A stretch of 64,000 nt of DNA from contig JAFKLR010000004.1 of the NCBI GenBank assembly GCA_017304685.1, positions 628,297 through 692,296 on the forward strand, read 5' to 3'. The notes beneath the pieces were generated by a model. It was given only the letters and a program-made list of their open reading frames with translations. It ran no database searches and was not told where the DNA came from. Source of the stretch: Sphingobacteriia bacterium. Lineage in GTDB: Bacteria > Pseudomonadota > Alphaproteobacteria > Rickettsiales > 33-17. Shown here piece by piece: positions 1-11,364 of this stretch; the stretch's first letter is position 1, and every line of letters begins with the position of its first letter. Made by a program: the position numbers and the translations under genes.

Positions 1-1207
1 TGGCTCTGATGCAATTTTATTTACCGATTGAGAGTTTGATATTTGATTATTTTTAACTGTAGTAATCGGTCTACTCTCATTGCTAATAGTAGGCGCACTA
101 CTTTTAATAGTACCGGGTTTTTGTTGTATAGTATTTTGAGCAATGGCTACTTTTGGGGTAGGCTTTACAGTAACTTGCGTTACTTGGGGAGTTTGAGTTA
201 CTGGTTTTCGTTGTGTAATCGGTTTATTTATAGTTGCAGGCTGTTGTAGAACTGCAGATTGATTTAATTCCAGCTTATTTCCTGCAATCTTATTAATAGG
301 TTTTGATATAGTACTATTAGAAGATGTTAAATTTTGCGAAGCCTGAGATTTAGGTGATGTAACAATAGGTTCATTATTAACTTTACCAACAGTTTTTGGT
401 GCTGCTGAAATCCCCAATACTTCTTTATTATAAAACTCATTAGCTTCTTTAAAAACAGCTGAACGTTCTTTGTCATTTGAAGCATTATTAAATTTTTCTG
501 CAAATTCTTGAGCTTTATCATTATGTCCTTTTTGCCATAATTTAAAAATTCTCTCAGACATTTCAGTTGAATATAAATAATCTTGGTCAATACGTGGCAT
601 TAATTTTTTCTGTTGAAAACCAAAGTTTAATTTATTACCAGGTGTTTTAACAGTTTTAGGTTTTTCTTCATCGCTATCCCAGTCATCTTCAGTATCATCT
701 TTTGTTTGAATGCTGGCTTTAGCAAATTTTCTTTTTTCTTCCTCTAATCTTTTTTGTTCTTCTTCTCTTAATTTCTTTTCGTGCTCTCTTTGTAGTTTTC
801 TTTCTTCAGCTAGTTTTGCTAATTTTTCTTTATCAGCTAAAGATGGTTCTTTTCTCTCTACATTTTGGGCTTTATTTCCCATTAACTTCGCAATGTTACC
901 AAATTTTTCTTCGAGATTTCCAATCTTGTTAACAGATGCAGATTCTATTTTGTTTGCAATAGGTTTTTTTATTAATTTTCTGTTGGAAATCCTTAAAATT
1001 ATCTCTAACTTCAAGCTGCCCCCTTTCTTCTTCTTCTCTTCTTTCTTTAACGAACTCGGCTTCTTGATATTGCTTTTTAGCTTTTTCTGCAGCTTCTTTT
1101 ACCCTTTGTCTTTCTTTTGCAAGAGCTTCTAATTCTTTTTTTCTTTCTTCTTCTGCTCTTCTAGCTTCTTCTTGAGCTTTTTTAAGAAAATCGTTACCAC
1201 CTTTCAT
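1..1207 (-). CDS. Coiled-coil/low-complexity protein, apparent frameshift, 3' end outside window
   Basis: Unrecognised gene entering from the left edge. Translation starts at 1207 (MKGGNDFLKKAQEEARR) and gives a strongly charged Glu/Lys/Arg coiled coil of about 80 residues. At 963-969 there are seven T on the plus strand (seven A in the message). In the start frame a stop follows at 929. Moving by one base (six A) restores a frame that stays open from about 960 to position 1, some 320 codons. That part reads as one more charged coiled coil, an acidic patch (DDTEDDWDSDEE, near 670-700), a globular stretch (RIDQDYLYSTEMSERIF) and a Thr/Gln/Pro-rich tail. The long open reading after the shift argues for slippage at the A run, a sequencing error, or very recent inactivation rather than an old pseudogene. 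The function is unknown; an effector role is only a guess. Confidence 0.6.
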
Positions 1208-1601
1208 ATATAATACTCCGTGTAAATAATTATAAAGGTATTCAAGAGCCTAAAATCTATACTCAATTATTAATTCGTATATTTAAAGGATATCATTTAA
1301 GTTAAATTAAAACAATTCATATAGTTAATTTTTAAATATATATGAAATATTTATCAATATAATTAATATGTTACTATGTATATTTAAATTTATTTTATGT
1401 AAAAAGAATTAAACAATTTTAGAATAGTTAATTAAACACGAAAAAACAGCTAATTAAGTCTTACTTACAGAAAAAATAATCAATTTTTTTAAGAATCTAA
1501 CTAGAGGCAGAAAGTCTAGCGTTTTCCGCATTTTTAAATGTGTTTTTTATATCTAAAATCAAAGAAAATGCAAAAAAATGAAAAAAAGTGATTTTTGGGT
1601 G
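1208..1601. other. AT-rich intergenic region upstream of rRNA promoter
   Basis: About 390 bases between the divergent coiled-coil gene and the rRNA promoter. It is very AT-rich. I see no convincing reading frame, RNA gene or strong hairpin in it. It presumably holds the promoter of the minus-strand gene at 1207 and may supply A/T-rich upstream DNA for the rRNA promoter. Confidence 0.6.
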
Positions 1602-1630
1602 TTGACAAGTGGTGTGTTAGGATATATAAA
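1602..1630 (+). promoter_or_regulatory. 23S-5S rRNA operon promoter
   Basis: A perfect -35 box TTGACA (1602-1607), a 17-nt spacer and a near-perfect -10 box TATAAA (1625-1630) point toward the 23S gene. Transcription would start near 1637, leaving a leader of about 200 nt. The leader contains GCGCCTTAACAA near 1680, which resembles a boxA antitermination site (inference). A dedicated promoter is expected because the 16S gene is not upstream. Confidence 0.85.
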
Positions 1631-1800
1631 CCAAGACCTGTTCGGCACGATAAAAAACGAACAAAAAACGAAGAAATAAGCGCCTTAACAAGCGCTAGCT
1701 GTTTAAAAAAGTGAATAAAATTAGCAAGTGCAAACATTTTATATAAATGTAAGTGATCTTAAAGATTACTACGGGTAAAATTGTTTGAGTCGAAGTTAGG

Positions 1801-1833
1801 TGTAGTTAGTTCTGCACGTAGAAAGTTACTCAA

Positions 1834-1845
<12 letters not shown>
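1801..1845 (+). other. Pre-23S processing stem, 5' arm
   Basis: The sequence at 1801-1845 is an almost perfect reverse complement of 4527-4568, so the two ends of the 23S transcript can fold into a stem of about 42 base pairs enclosing the mature rRNA. Such stems are the usual RNase III substrate in bacterial pre-rRNA. The inner few pairs belong to the mature 23S termini. Confidence 0.8.
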
Positions 1846-4538
<2,693 letters not shown>

Positions 4539-4675
4539 GAGTAACTTCTATGAGCAGTACTAACTACAACTTGCTCAAACATGAAAAAGTTACCTTGTAG
4601 ACAATATACACACTAAATATTATGTACTTGCTAATTTTATCTACCTTTTAAGCAGCTTTAAGGGTTTGCTTAATT

Positions 4676-4793
4676 GGCTTGGTGATTATGGCGTAGGGGA
4701 ACCACCCGATTCCATTCCGAACTCGGACGTGAAAACCTATCGCGCCGATGATACTGCGTCTTAAGACGTGGGAAAGTAGGTCGTTGCCAAGCC
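4676..4793 (+). rRNA. rrf: 5S ribosomal RNA
   Basis: About 118 nt with the terminal helix GGCTTGGTG near 4676 pairing with the CCAAGCC that ends near 4793, and the conserved CCATTCCGAACTCGGACGTG-type loop in the middle. It lies 140 nt after 23S and is presumably cotranscribed. It is enclosed by a 12-bp inverted repeat (4661-4672 and 4797-4808) that can extend the 5S terminal stem and serve as a processing site. Confidence 0.95.
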
Positions 4794-4796
4794 TGT

Positions 4797-4813
4797 TAAG
4801 CAAACCCTTTTTC
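4797..4813 (+). terminator. Distal arm and U-tract ending the rRNA operon
   Basis: TAAGCAAACCCT at 4797-4808 pairs with AGGGTTTGCTTA at 4661-4672 across the 5S gene and is followed at once by a T run. The arrangement looks like a combined 5S processing stem and operon terminator. The long loop (the 5S itself) makes the terminator role an inference. Confidence 0.55.
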
Positions 4814-4946
4814 TATTTTAATTTTCTTATCTTTTATTTCCAATTATGCTAAATAAAAAAATTGTTTAGAATTTTCTTTTTTATTTTTATATGGATAATG
4901 TATTGTAAGTGATGCTTACTTTAAATTATTTATAAAGGAATATGTT

Positions 4947-6134
4947 ATGATAAAAAAAACAATTCTAGAACTACCTTATGATAAAAATTTAATTAAATTT
5001 AATGAGAATGGTGAGTTAAATTACAATTCTTTAATTACAGAAAAATTTGAAAAATCAGATTTATTTTTACGTTTTGAAAAAGAAATGGATAAACTACTTA
5101 TTCACCCTGGTTCGAGAGCTAAAGCAGTATTATCATTACATTCAGAGGTTAAGGATAAATTTGTAGAATGGAGAAAAAGAGGATGGGAGAGAGTAAATCC
5201 TGAAACTCTTATTCCTAATAGAGAAGAAAAATACTGGGGAGCTAATTACAGTAAATTTGATGATAATGGACAACCCTTTATTATATGTGAAGCACCTTTT
5301 TATGCAGAAGATTATTACGAACTTGCATTAAAAACTGGGATGCGCATTCTAGTTAGTACTGCACGACCTGAACATGACAATATTTCATATAGGCAAGGTT
5401 ATTCAGTTAACAAACATTATATTGGTTTAAATAGTAGACCTATTAAAATTAATGATAAAATTACTATTTCCTGTGTTGCGTATGAGAAACATCCTGTTGG
5501 GGATAATCACGAAATCTTAATTAAGCATTTAAAGGTTACTGAAAATAATAGATCATATACACTTTGTCATTTAATATATGAAAATTGGGAAGATGCAGAA
5601 GCGTATAAAAAATTAAAAGAAGAAAATAAATATGAAGATATTTTAGGTATATTTAAGTTAATAAAATTAGCTGATAAATCTATAAATGAGTTATTTGAAT
5701 ATGAACTCTATAGATTGAAGAATAATTTAATAGATAAATTGTCAATTGATAATGCTAATTCATATGGAATCATGTCTAATTGTAAATATGGATTCGGTAG
5801 ATCTGCAGCATTTTTAATTTGTTTTAAAATTTATGCGCAAATTAAAAATGAAATTTCTAAAGAAAAGAACCTCCCTTTAAATAAAATAAAAGATATTTTC
5901 GATTATCCTGATGTAATAGAAAATTTAGAACTAAATGCAATTTCATATGTTGCGTATTTTTCAGAAAAAGTTATGACAGGTGCAGGTGAAGTTCATTTGC
6001 CACAAATTAATGGTTTTTTTGAATATATAAAAGAAGAAGCGAAAAAAAAGGCAGTCTTAAAAAAATCTGATTCTATTAGGAGGAATTATGAGAGTGTAAG
6101 AGATAAAGATAAAAGTGCTTTCCTTTATAAATAA
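4947..6134 (+). CDS. Protein tyrosine phosphatase-like effector
   Basis: A 395-residue protein that reads as a classical (eukaryote/YopH-type) tyrosine phosphatase domain over its length. An N-terminal recognition region (RAKAVLSLHSEV, about 57-68) precedes a segment resembling the core block before the WPD loop (GQPFIICEAPFYAEDYYELA, 108-127). A WPD-like loop follows at NWED (213-216), with Asp216 as candidate general acid. The P-loop is NCKYGFGRSAA (278-288), with Cys279 and Arg285 in the invariant C-X5-R-S pattern, and a Q-loop-like region lies near 345-358. The usual His before the catalytic Cys is Asn278, which could lower activity. A weak AAGG lies upstream of the ATG. No signal peptide is seen. 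Dephosphorylation of host phosphotyrosine is inferred; a pseudophosphatase is the main alternative. Confidence 0.7.
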   Translation: MIKKTILELPYDKNLIKFNENGELNYNSLITEKFEKSDLFLRFEKEMDKLLIHPGSRAKAVLSLHSEVKDKFVEWRKRGWERVNPETLIPNREEKYWGANYSKFDDNGQPFIICEAPFYAEDYYELALKTGMRILVSTARPEHDNISYRQGYSVNKHYIGLNSRPIKINDKITISCVAYEKHPVGDNHEILIKHLKVTENNRSYTLCHLIYENWEDAEAYKKLKEENKYEDILGIFKLIKLADKSINELFEYELYRLKNNLIDKLSIDNANSYGIMSNCKYGFGRSAAFLICFKIYAQIKNEISKEKNLPLNKIKDIFDYPDVIENLELNAISYVAYFSEKVMTGAGEVHLPQINGFFEYIKEEAKKKAVLKKSDSIRRNYESVRDKDKSAFLYK

Positions 6135-6260
6135 AAATATTATTTTAATAATGAAATTTTAAATTTAACTGGTTGTTACTAAAAATAAATTTCTTTATCG
6201 AACTTGTAATGCTTATTAAAATGTTATACATTTGTTTTATAATATTTTAATAGGCATTTT

Positions 6261-7301
6261 ATGGGAAAATATAATACATATCGTGAGTTTTGGTTACCTT
6301 CTAAAACTCTACCTCTTAACGATACAATTTGGATAGAAGCTCATAACACTTATTCAACTATAAAAAATGGCATATTCTTCCCAGCAGTTAATCAAAAACT
6401 TACTATAACTGAAATTTTAAACGATACTCCAGTAAGATTACTTTCTTTAGATGCTTATTATGACGGTGTTAAAAAAGAGTTTTATATGACCCATTCAAAA
6501 TGGGACGTTAATAATATGAAATTAGATAAACTTTCTGAACCTCTTGGCATAAAAGTTAGAACTTTGCAGGAAGAGTTAATGGAAATCAGAGCTTGGTTAG
6601 ATAAAAATCCAACCGAAGTTGTGATGATTCATTTAGAAGAGCAATTTTCAGGCTATACTAAGGAACAAGCCGAACAATACAGGAATGAATTTGTAAAAGT
6701 ATTTGGTAATAAAGTATATACTAATAATGACAAATTAGAATTCTATAAAAATAATTCTAAAAATCCAAATTTTAAAAATAAATCATTTGAAGAAGTTTAC
6801 CCCTCACTAAATCAAATTATAGAATCGGGCAAACAAATATTATTATTTTCTCAATATTTCGGTAAAGAAGATTTTTTATCAGATTCTACTTCACGATATA
6901 ATAACGATAGTTATTTTCTTAATTTCTATAGTCTCGCAGCAGTTGGAGAAGATAAAACCTTAGCGGGCAAGATAGGAAGAGATCTAAATGAATTTGAGGA
7001 AACTTTGAATAAAACCTTTAATACTAAAATAGATAATATACCTAATGATATTGCTCCTGAATTCTCTGTAGAAAATTTGTATAAATATAAAATGAATCGA
7101 GGGGATAAAGTGGTTACAGTAATAGCGTTAGATTTTATTAAAAAAAATGATAAAAGATTAATTGAAAGTTTTGAAATGTATAAAAAAGAATTTTCTCTTT
7201 ATACTTCTAAAACTCATCAAAATTCATCAGAAAAAGTTTTTAGAAATGAAGCCGATATTTATGAAACAAATAAAATTGGTGCATTTAGAAACAAGAATTA
7301 A
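6261..7301 (+). CDS. PI-PLC X-domain-like phosphodiesterase
   Basis: 346 residues whose first half matches the phosphatidylinositol-specific phospholipase C X-domain pattern. EAHNTY (26-31) carries His28 as the first catalytic His. PVRLLSLDAYY (57-67) follows, with Arg59 and Asp64, and TH at 77-78 supplies the second His. TLQEELMEIRAWLDKNPTEV (101-120) is the family's helix followed by the NP-EVV strand. The C-terminal third is not recognised. No signal peptide is seen, so any secretion would be by a specialised system. It lies 126 nt after the phosphatase-like gene, and the two may be a functional pair acting on host phospho-signals (inference). Its last 4 bases overlap the convergent response-regulator gene. 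The substrate could be a phosphoinositide, a GPI-type lipid or another phosphodiester. Confidence 0.7.
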   Translation: MGKYNTYREFWLPSKTLPLNDTIWIEAHNTYSTIKNGIFFPAVNQKLTITEILNDTPVRLLSLDAYYDGVKKEFYMTHSKWDVNNMKLDKLSEPLGIKVRTLQEELMEIRAWLDKNPTEVVMIHLEEQFSGYTKEQAEQYRNEFVKVFGNKVYTNNDKLEFYKNNSKNPNFKNKSFEEVYPSLNQIIESGKQILLFSQYFGKEDFLSDSTSRYNNDSYFLNFYSLAAVGEDKTLAGKIGRDLNEFEETLNKTFNTKIDNIPNDIAPEFSVENLYKYKMNRGDKVVTVIALDFIKKNDKRLIESFEMYKKEFSLYTSKTHQNSSEKVFRNEADIYETNKIGAFRNKN

Positions 7302-7675
7302 TGTGATGTAGCAGCTAATTTGTTAAGTGTCTCAAGTAAAGTATGTTTTTTATAAGGCTTAAATATACAAGAGTAAGCACCGAATTCTAAACATTTGGCA
7401 ATATCCTTTTCGTTATTGCAGCCTGTTTGAATGATAACAGGTATATGAGATAATTTTTCACTAGATTTAATAGTTTTTAATATATCTACACCATGCATAT
7501 CTGTAAGCATAAGATCGAGTAGCAATAAGTTTGTTTCAGGATTTTGACGTAAAAGTTCTAGCCCAGAAGCGCCATCAAAGGCATGTAATAATTCATAATC
7601 TGTGCCTTCTAGCATCATTAATACACTATCAATACAAATTTGTTCGTCATCTATAAGTAGGACTTTTGTGGTCAT
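7298..7675 (-). CDS. Single-domain response regulator
   Basis: 125 residues forming a complete CheY-like receiver domain and nothing more. The acidic pocket is Asp9-Asp10, the phospho-acceptor is Asp54 (LLLDLMLTDMHG), the switch residue is Thr84 and the conserved Lys is Lys106 (FKPY). With no output domain it would act by protein contact, either as a phosphate shuttle or on a motor or kinase. A partner kinase is not adjacent; the CckA-type kinase at 24540 is the only one in the window. Its end overlaps the convergent PI-PLC-like gene by 4 bases. Confidence 0.9.
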   Translation of the reverse strand: MTTKVLLIDDEQICIDSVLMMLEGTDYELLHAFDGASGLELLRQNPETNLLLLDLMLTDMHGVDILKTIKSSEKLSHIPVIIQTGCNNEKDIAKCLEFGAYSCIFKPYKKHTLLETLNKLAATSH

Positions 7676-7755
7676 TCTAAATTACTTTCAACTGAGATAA
7701 AATATTTTATTTAGTATATTGAAAGTAATTTAGAAAATTTGCAACTAAAAATTTA

Positions 7756-8259
7756 TTATGCGTAAATTCTTTCGCGTAGAATAGATAAGATTTCTTCCAT
7801 TGCTTCTTGGACAGCTAAGGATTTAATAGCTGCATATTCAGCAGCAAGTCTTTGTAAGGCTAGTTCAAAAACTGTTCTTTCACTATATGAGCAATCAGGA
7901 TTGTCAGTAACGTTTTTATGTAAATCACGTAAAACTTCAGCAATATCGATTAAATTCCCAGAATTAATCTTAGTGTCGTATTCTTTTGCTCTTCTACTCC
8001 ACATACCACGATTACTTTTAGGTTTGCTTTGAATAATACTAATAACTTTATTCATTTCTTCAGTATTTGCAATTGGTCTTAATCCACAAGCAATGGCACG
8101 ATTTACAGGTACGCGTAAAGTCATTTTTTCCTTGCCAAAGAATACCACAAAAACATCTAATTCAATTCCACCAATTTTTTGTGTTTCACGGGCTATAACT
8201 TGACCAACTCCATGTGCTGGGTATACAACCATATCATTAATATTAAAGGCTATTGCCAT
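7756..8259 (-). CDS. carD: CarD-family transcriptional regulator
   Basis: 167 residues. The N-terminal CarD/TRCF RNA-polymerase-interacting domain begins MVVYPAHGVGQV (10-21) and continues with the basic, Arg-rich stretch RGMWSRRAKEYD (about 83-94). The C-terminal helical DNA-binding part has the pattern YSERTVFELALQRLAAEY. In alphaproteobacteria CarD/CdnL binds the polymerase beta subunit and stabilises open complexes, notably at rRNA promoters. The length fits the family. Transcribed alone, divergent from the coiled-coil gene at 8522. The start has an AGTAG stretch (GGAGTAGCTCT) upstream of the ATG. Confidence 0.93.
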   Translation of the reverse strand: MAIAFNINDMVVYPAHGVGQVIARETQKIGGIELDVFVVFFGKEKMTLRVPVNRAIACGLRPIANTEEMNKVISIIQSKPKSNRGMWSRRAKEYDTKINSGNLIDIAEVLRDLHKNVTDNPDCSYSERTVFELALQRLAAEYAAIKSLAVQEAMEEILSILRERIYA

Positions 8260-8521
8260 AGAGCTACTCCATAATAGAAAAATTTATAGCCTCATTATAC
8301 TACAATTTTATGCAAAAATAAAGTACTATGTTGTTTTTGTGCAACTATACAGATTGTACGTTACATTTTATTAAAATATTTTGTTTTTACTTAAAAATCA
8401 GTCTTTTAATTTTTAAAAATATATCAGCAAAAAAATATTAAATAAAGTTTTAAAAAATTAACTTTATCGTTATATAAAAAAATATTAGAATATTATTGTA
8501 CTAATATCATACAGAAAATAT

Positions 8522-9679
8522 ATGGTAGATAAGCTAAATAATAATTTGAATTTTAAATCTAAAGAAGTTAAGAATTCTTTAGATTTGAATAATTTACATC
8601 TCCAAGATAATAAAATACTTGAAATTCAGGATAATAAAACCTTTGAAAACACTAATAAAAAACCTTTAGAAGAATCTAAAGAAAAAGAAATAAATAATTT
8701 GAAGGCTAATATTAAGGAGTTAAAGCAGCAAAAACGTATATTAGAAACTGAAAAGAAAAGTTTAACAGAAAAAAACAATGGTTTGGTCAAAGAGCGCGAG
8801 AGTAATTCTCAAAAGCTTTCTCTTATAAAAGATGAAAAAGAAAAAAGTATTCGTAATATTAAACGAAGCTTAAGTATAGGCGCAGTGTTTACAGTGCTGT
8901 CATTTGCTTTCCCACCTGTGGGTATAGCGGGATTAATAGCAACATCATATGGTGTCAATCGAGTTATAAAAAATAACAATGAATTGAAACTTGAAGCAAA
9001 TATTGAAACCGAAATAAAAAAAATCAATGATAATATTTTAAAAAATGAGTTTGAAGTAAGTAACATTGGTAATTTAGAAAAGGGAATAGATAAAACTCTC
9101 GAAAATTTAAATGATCAATTAACTGAAATAAATAAAAATATTCTTGAGCCTATAAAGCCATTACATGACATAGAATCTCAAAATAATCTAGACAAATCAT
9201 CTCAATTAAAAAATTTAGATAAAAAACAAGATAAACATATTGAAAGTAATATCGATGAAAAACAAAACAACGCTTTTAAAGGAATAGAATTAGATAAAGA
9301 AGTTCAAAATAATAAAGAAGAGAAAAAAGAAGTAAATCAAATTTCAGAGAAATATATTGAAAGAGATCAATACAATACCACAGAGCATAATTTTGAAACT
9401 GGCGCTCAAAAACTTATTAATTCAGAAGAAAGAGAAATAACTGCTAAAAAAGATATAGAAGAACACAAAAGTGAAAAGCCTCAAAAGCAAGATTTAAATG
9501 ACGACTTACCAAAGCTTTCCTCAAAACCAAGTGCTCTTGAACAAGCAAAAGAAGCCGCGCGAGTAGCAAGCGAGAAAGGTATAGAAATTAAAAGTGGAGG
9601 TTTAGATAAACCACCGGTAAATGTTAATTCAGAGAAGCTACAAGAAAAATCACAAATTTCAATTACAAATAAGGGTTAA
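8522..9679 (+). CDS. Coiled-coil protein with central membrane hairpin
   Basis: 385 residues, not recognised. A Lys/Glu-rich coiled coil covers about 50-115. It is followed by a two-lobed hydrophobic stretch (about 117-148, containing GAVFTVLSFAFPPVGIAGLI) with a Pro-Pro turn suggesting a membrane hairpin. A second coiled coil and a long polar, Lys/Asn/Glu-rich tail complete it. No signal peptide is present. The gene is followed after 3 bases by a second protein of the same architecture, so the two are an operon. Bilobed hydrophobic hairpins in otherwise soluble secreted proteins resemble chlamydial inclusion-membrane proteins; that parallel is inference only. No Shine-Dalgarno site is obvious. 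Confidence 0.6.
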   Translation: MVDKLNNNLNFKSKEVKNSLDLNNLHLQDNKILEIQDNKTFENTNKKPLEESKEKEINNLKANIKELKQQKRILETEKKSLTEKNNGLVKERESNSQKLSLIKDEKEKSIRNIKRSLSIGAVFTVLSFAFPPVGIAGLIATSYGVNRVIKNNNELKLEANIETEIKKINDNILKNEFEVSNIGNLEKGIDKTLENLNDQLTEINKNILEPIKPLHDIESQNNLDKSSQLKNLDKKQDKHIESNIDEKQNNAFKGIELDKEVQNNKEEKKEVNQISEKYIERDQYNTTEHNFETGAQKLINSEEREITAKKDIEEHKSEKPQKQDLNDDLPKLSSKPSALEQAKEAARVASEKGIEIKSGGLDKPPVNVNSEKLQEKSQISITNKG

Positions 9680-9682
9680 ATT

Positions 9683-10471
9683 ATGAAGGGTTCAGATAAT
9701 AAAGAAGAAAATAACGAATTAGCTATAAAAGCTAATGAATATATGCAGTTGGTAGAACAAAATAACATGCACATTGCAAAGCTTAAACAAGAAAATGAAG
9801 AGTTAGGTAAGAAATATGAATCAATTAACAATCAAATGGCTGCGAAAAGAAAAGAGATAGAGAATATAAAAAGTGGCGATGAAAAATATGCAGAAAGTGT
9901 AAAAAGCGAATATTTAAAAACTAACCTTAAAGATACAACGAAAGTAGATAAATTGCGTGAATCTTACGATGCTGATGTAAAAAAAGCTGATAAAATGCTT
10001 AATATTGCAAGTTTTATGCTGAAAACATTTATTCTGGCTCCAATAGCGCCTATTTTTGCAGCTATTAGTGCTATATTTAGAATAAAGAGTAAAAATACAC
10101 TTAAAAAAATAATAAAAAATAATGGTAATAAAGTTGAGAATGAGAATTTGATTGAATCAACTGAGGAAAATGTAAAAAAGGAATTGCAAAATATTTACGC
10201 TAATAATAAAGAATTGCAAGAAATGGAAAAACAATCTGAAATGCTTCAACAAGAGTCAACTTTCATTTTAGATAACATGCTTATGAATACAAGACACCAA
10301 GATCGGTTAAAGGATGAAAACAAAATTATTAAAAATGAGCATGATAAGGTTTTAGAACAAATAGTGCAAAAATCTAATATAAAAATTGATGGTTCAGTAG
10401 CTAAAGAGGGTGATAAACTTCCGACTAATATTAATCCAAAAAATATTATAAAACCAATTCAAGAAAGATAA
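9683..10471 (+). CDS. Coiled-coil protein with membrane hairpin
   Basis: 262 residues, not recognised. Heptad-like coiled coil occupies about 15-100, a hydrophobic stretch lies at 107-134 (IASFMLKTFILAPIAPIFAA) with prolines in its middle, and a second coiled coil covers about 150-215. This is the same layout as the gene 3 bases upstream, although I see no clear residue-level identity between them. The pair is probably cotranscribed and perhaps heteromeric. The gene converges on nusB with an 8-base gap. A host-membrane or cell-envelope role is possible; the function is unknown. Confidence 0.6.
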   Translation: MKGSDNKEENNELAIKANEYMQLVEQNNMHIAKLKQENEELGKKYESINNQMAAKRKEIENIKSGDEKYAESVKSEYLKTNLKDTTKVDKLRESYDADVKKADKMLNIASFMLKTFILAPIAPIFAAISAIFRIKSKNTLKKIIKNNGNKVENENLIESTEENVKKELQNIYANNKELQEMEKQSEMLQQESTFILDNMLMNTRHQDRLKDENKIIKNEHDKVLEQIVQKSNIKIDGSVAKEGDKLPTNINPKNIIKPIQER

Positions 10472-10479
10472 GATAGGGT

Positions 10480-10917
10480 TTATTTTAAAACTTTATCCAG
10501 AACAGCGTTTATAAAACCTATTTCATCATTATTATTTAAAAATGAAGAGGCGATATTAGTATATTCATTTATTAAAACTTTTCTTGGAATATTTTCTATA
10601 AATGAATATTCACATAAAGCTGTAAGTATTATTGCTTGAGAAATTAAATTCTGTTGTTCTAGTTTTTTCTTAGGTAAATAATCTTCAATAATAAGTTTTT
10701 GACTTGTTAAATTAAGAGTTAAAGCTTCAATTAATTTGTTAAAATAACCTATATTAATATTTAAATCGTTTTCAATTTCATTGTTTTGATAAAGGCTTAA
10801 AAGTTTTAATGGAGTTAAAGCATTTTCATCAATTAATGTAGCAAATAAATATTGAACAGCGGCAAGTCTTGCTACTGATTTTTTTACAGGTAGTTTTTTA
10901 TCTTCTTCGGTACTCAA
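10480..10917 (-). CDS. nusB: Transcription antitermination factor NusB
   Basis: 145 residues, the usual NusB length and all-helical pattern. The N-terminal RNA-binding start is ARLAAVQYLF (17-26), and the C-terminal signature is IPRKVLINEYTNIASSF followed by GFINAVLDKV. NusB with NusE binds boxA in rRNA leaders to prevent premature termination. The start codon is TTG at 10917, supported by AGAGGA a few bases upstream; no earlier ATG fits. Third gene of a hypothetical-ribH-nusB unit; ribH-nusB adjacency is common in bacteria. Confidence 0.92.
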   Translation of the reverse strand: MSTEEDKKLPVKKSVARLAAVQYLFATLIDENALTPLKLLSLYQNNEIENDLNINIGYFNKLIEALTLNLTSQKLIIEDYLPKKKLEQQNLISQAIILTALCEYSFIENIPRKVLINEYTNIASSFLNNNDEIGFINAVLDKVLK

Positions 10918-10928
10918 ATTAAATCCTC

Positions 10929-11363
10929 TTAAATTAGTTCAAGTTTTCGTTTCAAATTAATCATTGCAATACAAGAATTAGCTGCCCAACCGCCTTTATC
11001 TTTTTTGCCTTTATCTACTCTCATTAGAGCTTGTGCTTCATTTTCAACGGTAATTATACCGTAACCTATTGGGATATTGTTTTTAATAGCTATTTCATTT
11101 ATCCCTTTTGCACTTTCTTCAGTAATGTAGTCATAGTGAGATGTTTCACCTCTTACAACGCATCCTAAAGTAATAAATCCATCATATTTATATTTACTTG
11201 CAAGAACCATAGAGATTGCGGCAGGAATTTCAAATTCACCAGGAACTTTTATAATATCGTATTTTATATTTTCTTGTTTTTTAAGATATTCTATTGCTCC
11301 TTCCACTAACATTTCAGTTATATTTTGATAAGACTCAGCTGCAATTATTAAAACACTAGTCAT
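10929..11363 (-). CDS. ribH: 6,7-dimethyl-8-ribityllumazine synthase
   Basis: 144 residues, full length for lumazine synthase, which condenses 5-amino-6-ribitylamino-uracil with dihydroxybutanone phosphate in riboflavin synthesis. Visible family blocks are VPGEFEIPAA (substrate pocket), LGCVVRGETSHYDYI (containing the catalytic-region His) and the late IGYGIITVENEAQA strand. AAAGGAGAT supplies a strong ribosome-binding site, which lies inside the end of the preceding small gene. Riboflavin synthesis capacity is a trait some Rickettsiales lack. Confidence 0.95.
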   Translation of the reverse strand: MTSVLIIAAESYQNITEMLVEGAIEYLKKQENIKYDIIKVPGEFEIPAAISMVLASKYKYDGFITLGCVVRGETSHYDYITEESAKGINEIAIKNNIPIGYGIITVENEAQALMRVDKGKKDKGGWAANSCIAMINLKRKLELI

Positions 11364-11364
11364 T

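Noticed and set aside
710..1132. Plus-strand 140-residue hydrophobic Phe/Ser-rich frame
   Set aside because: It is the antisense shadow of the Lys/Glu-rich coiled-coil gene; its composition (Phe, Leu, Ser runs) is what reversed GAA/AAA codons give.
1534..1737. Minus-strand 67-residue frame overlapping the rRNA promoter
   Set aside because: It covers the TTGACA/TATAAA promoter and leader, has no ribosome site and no protein-like composition.
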